Origin: Clostridia bacterium
GTDB taxonomy: Bacteria > Bacillota_A > Clostridia > Christensenellales > UBA1242
Direction: 5' to 3'
DNA length: 7,009 nt
Assembly (NCBI GenBank): GCA_017466005.1
Contig: JAFTUZ010000113.1
Span: 1-7,009, forward strand
Under the pieces are notes generated by a model. That model saw nothing but the letters and a program-made list of their open reading frames with translations, was not told where the DNA came from and did no database searches. Both the position numbers and the translations under genes were made by a program. Each line of letters starts with the position of its first letter. The stretch's first letter is position 1. Shown here piece by piece: positions 5,577-7,009 of the stretch.

Positions 5577-6143
5577 ATGTTTAGTGGAGAATATGACCAA
5601 AACAGTATTTGGAATGAACAAGGTATTAAAGGTTGTGTGAAATTTATTTACAATGTTTGGGATTTGCCTAAAATAATGGTAGATGATAATACAATTTCGG
5701 CTAAACACGAAGTTATGTTGAATAAACTTATTAAAAAAGCAGAAGAAGGAATTGAAAACTTTACCCATAACACTGTTGTTTCTGATATGATGATTTTTGT
5801 AAACACAATTAAACAAGATAAATATATTACAAAAGAAGAATTAAGACAATTTTTAATTGTTCTTAATCCGTTTGCACCATTTATTACATCAGAAATGTAT
5901 GAAGAATTATTTGGTAAAAATATTACAGAAGAACAATTCCCAGTGTTTAATCCTAATAAATTAACAGAAAATGAAATAAAAATTCCTGTTCAAGTAAACG
6001 GAAAGGTTAGGGCAACTATTAATATTGAGTTGAATGCTAGTGAAGAATCTGTTATAGAAAAAGCAAAACAAGCATTAAAAGCGGAAAATATTGTAAAGGC
6101 AATATATATTCCTAATAAAATAATAAACTTAATAATCAAATAA
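5577..6143 (+). CDS. leuS: Leucyl-tRNA synthetase, anticodon-binding and C-terminal part
   Basis: These 188 residues follow the premature stop in the same frame. They begin MFSGEYDQNSIWNEQGIKG, which matches the post-KMSKS region of LeuRS. The helical anticodon-binding domain follows (YNVWDL at 25-30, LNPFAPFITSEMYEELF at 96-112). Last comes the small C-terminal tRNA-contacting domain, with VNGKVRATI (140-148) and a final KAIYIPNKIINLIIK, close to the usual LeuRS ending. The ATG at 5577 lies 3 bases after the TAA and has no Shine-Dalgarno sequence or promoter. If it is translated, this would be by reinitiation after the stop or by readthrough of it; otherwise it is a dead 3' part. It has no catalytic motif and could not charge tRNA alone. 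A two-chain LeuRS is known in Aquifex, but from recollection that split lies before KMSKS, not here. Confidence 0.85.
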   Translation: MFSGEYDQNSIWNEQGIKGCVKFIYNVWDLPKIMVDDNTISAKHEVMLNKLIKKAEEGIENFTHNTVVSDMMIFVNTIKQDKYITKEELRQFLIVLNPFAPFITSEMYEELFGKNITEEQFPVFNPNKLTENEIKIPVQVNGKVRATINIELNASEESVIEKAKQALKAENIVKAIYIPNKIINLIIK

Positions 6144-6181
6144 AAGTTTTAAAAAATATTATTAAGTAGTTTATAAGCCTT

Positions 6182-6209
6182 AAAAATGCAGTTTTATACT
6201 GCATTTTTT
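6182..6209 (+). terminator. Terminator of the leuS gene
   Basis: AAAAATGCAG (6182-6191) pairs with CTGCATTTTT (6199-6208); one further T-A pair closes the 7-base loop to 5 bases, and a T follows. It lies 38 bases after the leuS C-terminal stop. Its presence after the second half shows the transcription unit is still organised as one leuS gene. Confidence 0.85.
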
Positions 6210-6216
6210 GTTAAAT

Positions 6217-6245
6217 TTGACTTATTTTTGGTTTTAATATATAAT
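6217..6245 (+). promoter_or_regulatory. Near-consensus sigma-A promoter of the right-edge gene
   Basis: TTGACT (6217-6222) and TATAAT (6240-6245) are separated by 17 bp. This is 11 of 12 consensus bases and the strongest promoter in the window. Transcription should start near 6252, giving a leader of about 20 bases. Confidence 0.85.
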
Positions 6246-6273
6246 TGAGTTAATTTCAATTTAAAGAGGTTAT

Positions 6274-7009
6274 ATGAAATTTATTGACAATTTAAAAGAA
6301 AATATAAAACAAAAAAAGCAAGCAAAAGAATTTGTTGAAATAATTAATATTTGTAAATTTGAAGAATATAATAGTATGAAAAGTGCGGAAGAATTAAAAG
6401 AAAATTATTTTAAAAGATTGTGTGAAGAATTTGATATTAATTACGTAATTGAATTTGGTGTAAATTTTAGAGATTATCAAGACAAAGTTGCTAAATTTGT
6501 TATAAGTCAAGGTAAATTTAAGTTAGTATTTGAATGTGCTTTGGCGTTTAAAAATGAAAATCTTGCTAATTATATTGCTCAAAAAGGGAAATATGCCGAA
6601 AATCTTGAGTTAATAAAATGCGGGAACTTTTTTAAAGAAAATATTGATAATGTATTGTATAAAAAACCAAGTGAAAGCACTTGTGAATTAGCTTTTAAAT
6701 TTGCCAATAGTGGAATTATTGATTTTGAAGAATATGATAAATATATTATAGAAAACAAAAGTGTATATGGAAGTTTTAAGGCAGCCATAACAAAAATAGA
6801 TGCCGATGTTTTATATCAATATATAGACAAGTTAAATAATATAAATGTAGATGTAACTAAATTAGAGCCTTTTTTGTATTGGGCATTGAAAACTAGGATA
6901 GATAATCCTTCTTTAACATTAGATGATGTAATTGCTTCTAATATGGAAATATTAAAAAAGGGTCCTGCAATGTATTTGGGAGGATGTAAAGAAAGGATAA
7001 TAAAATATA
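6274..7009 (+). CDS. Unknown helical cytoplasmic protein (N-terminal part, runs off window)
   Basis: ATG 6274 opens a frame that stays open to the right edge: 245 codons with no stop. AAAGAGG at 6263-6269 is the ribosome binding site and a near-consensus promoter lies just upstream, so this is a true gene although it is incomplete. The protein starts MKFIDNLKENIKQKKQAKEF, is rich in Lys, Glu, Asn, Ile and Phe, and has no signal peptide or membrane segment. The middle part (about residues 75-180) appears to be made of consecutive short amphipathic helices (for example ECALAFKNENLANYIAQKGK, CELAFKFANSGIIDFEEYDK), which suggests an alpha-helical repeat fold. Scattered single cysteines do not form zinc motifs. 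I do not recognise the family and give no function. It is a separate transcription unit from leuS. Confidence 0.75.
   Translation, partial: MKFIDNLKENIKQKKQAKEFVEIINICKFEEYNSMKSAEELKENYFKRLCEEFDINYVIEFGVNFRDYQDKVAKFVISQGKFKLVFECALAFKNENLANYIAQKGKYAENLELIKCGNFFKENIDNVLYKKPSESTCELAFKFANSGIIDFEEYDKYIIENKSVYGSFKAAITKIDADVLYQYIDKLNNINVDVTKLEPFLYWALKTRIDNPSLTLDDVIASNMEILKKGPAMYLGGCKERIIKY

Noticed and set aside
6579..6788. Minus-strand open frame at the right edge
   Set aside because: It is antisense to the well-supported gene starting at 6274.
1..7009. Alternative genetic code with TAA read as an amino acid
   Set aside because: TAA is used as the normal stop at the ends of several genes here (139, 3226, 3611, 6143), so general reassignment does not explain the leuS codon.

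Overview
The DNA is strongly AT-rich, with AAGGAG-type ribosome binding sites close to every start, consensus-like sigma-A promoters (TTGACT/17/TATAAT) and short intrinsic terminators. Together with a SPFH protein of the Band_7_1/YdjI type, a PRC-barrel protein and a DUF1858 protein, this points to a low-GC Bacillota, probably an anaerobic and possibly uncultured clostridium-like lineage. No gene in the window fixes the genus.

Layout. Positions 2-139 hold the 3' end of an unidentified plus-strand gene, followed by two back-to-back hairpin terminators (141-198) that also close the minus-strand block. That block (227-1911) contains two tandem paralogues, each a 128-residue zinc-ribbon plus two-helix membrane protein with its own near-identical promoter, and a 234-residue PRC-barrel protein. 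A divergent intergenic region (1912-2071) follows; one palindromic TTGCAA can act as the -35 box on both strands. To the right on the plus strand are a 384-residue SPFH/Band 7 protein ending in two zinc ribbons (2072-3226) and a DUF1858 protein with a 16-cysteine acidic tail (3279-3611), closed by a strong terminator. Next is a leucyl-tRNA synthetase gene (3762-6143) interrupted by one in-frame TAA at 5571-5573, then a terminator, a consensus promoter and the first 245 codons of an unknown helical protein that runs off the window (6274-7009).

How the parts may work together. The left half (two zinc-ribbon membrane proteins, PRC barrel, SPFH protein with zinc ribbons) looks like a small membrane-associated module. 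It recalls the B. subtilis pspA-ydjGHI operon, where an SPFH protein and a zinc-ribbon membrane protein work at the membrane. That link is an inference from domain types and neighbourhood. The right half is housekeeping (LeuRS), except that the LeuRS reading frame is split in two by a nonsense codon with no other sign of decay.

The points most worth checking are the LeuRS stop codon, the metallothionein-like tail on the DUF1858 protein, the shared palindromic divergent promoter, and the duplicated zinc-ribbon gene plus promoter. No tRNA, rRNA, CRISPR array, insertion sequence or phage gene was seen.
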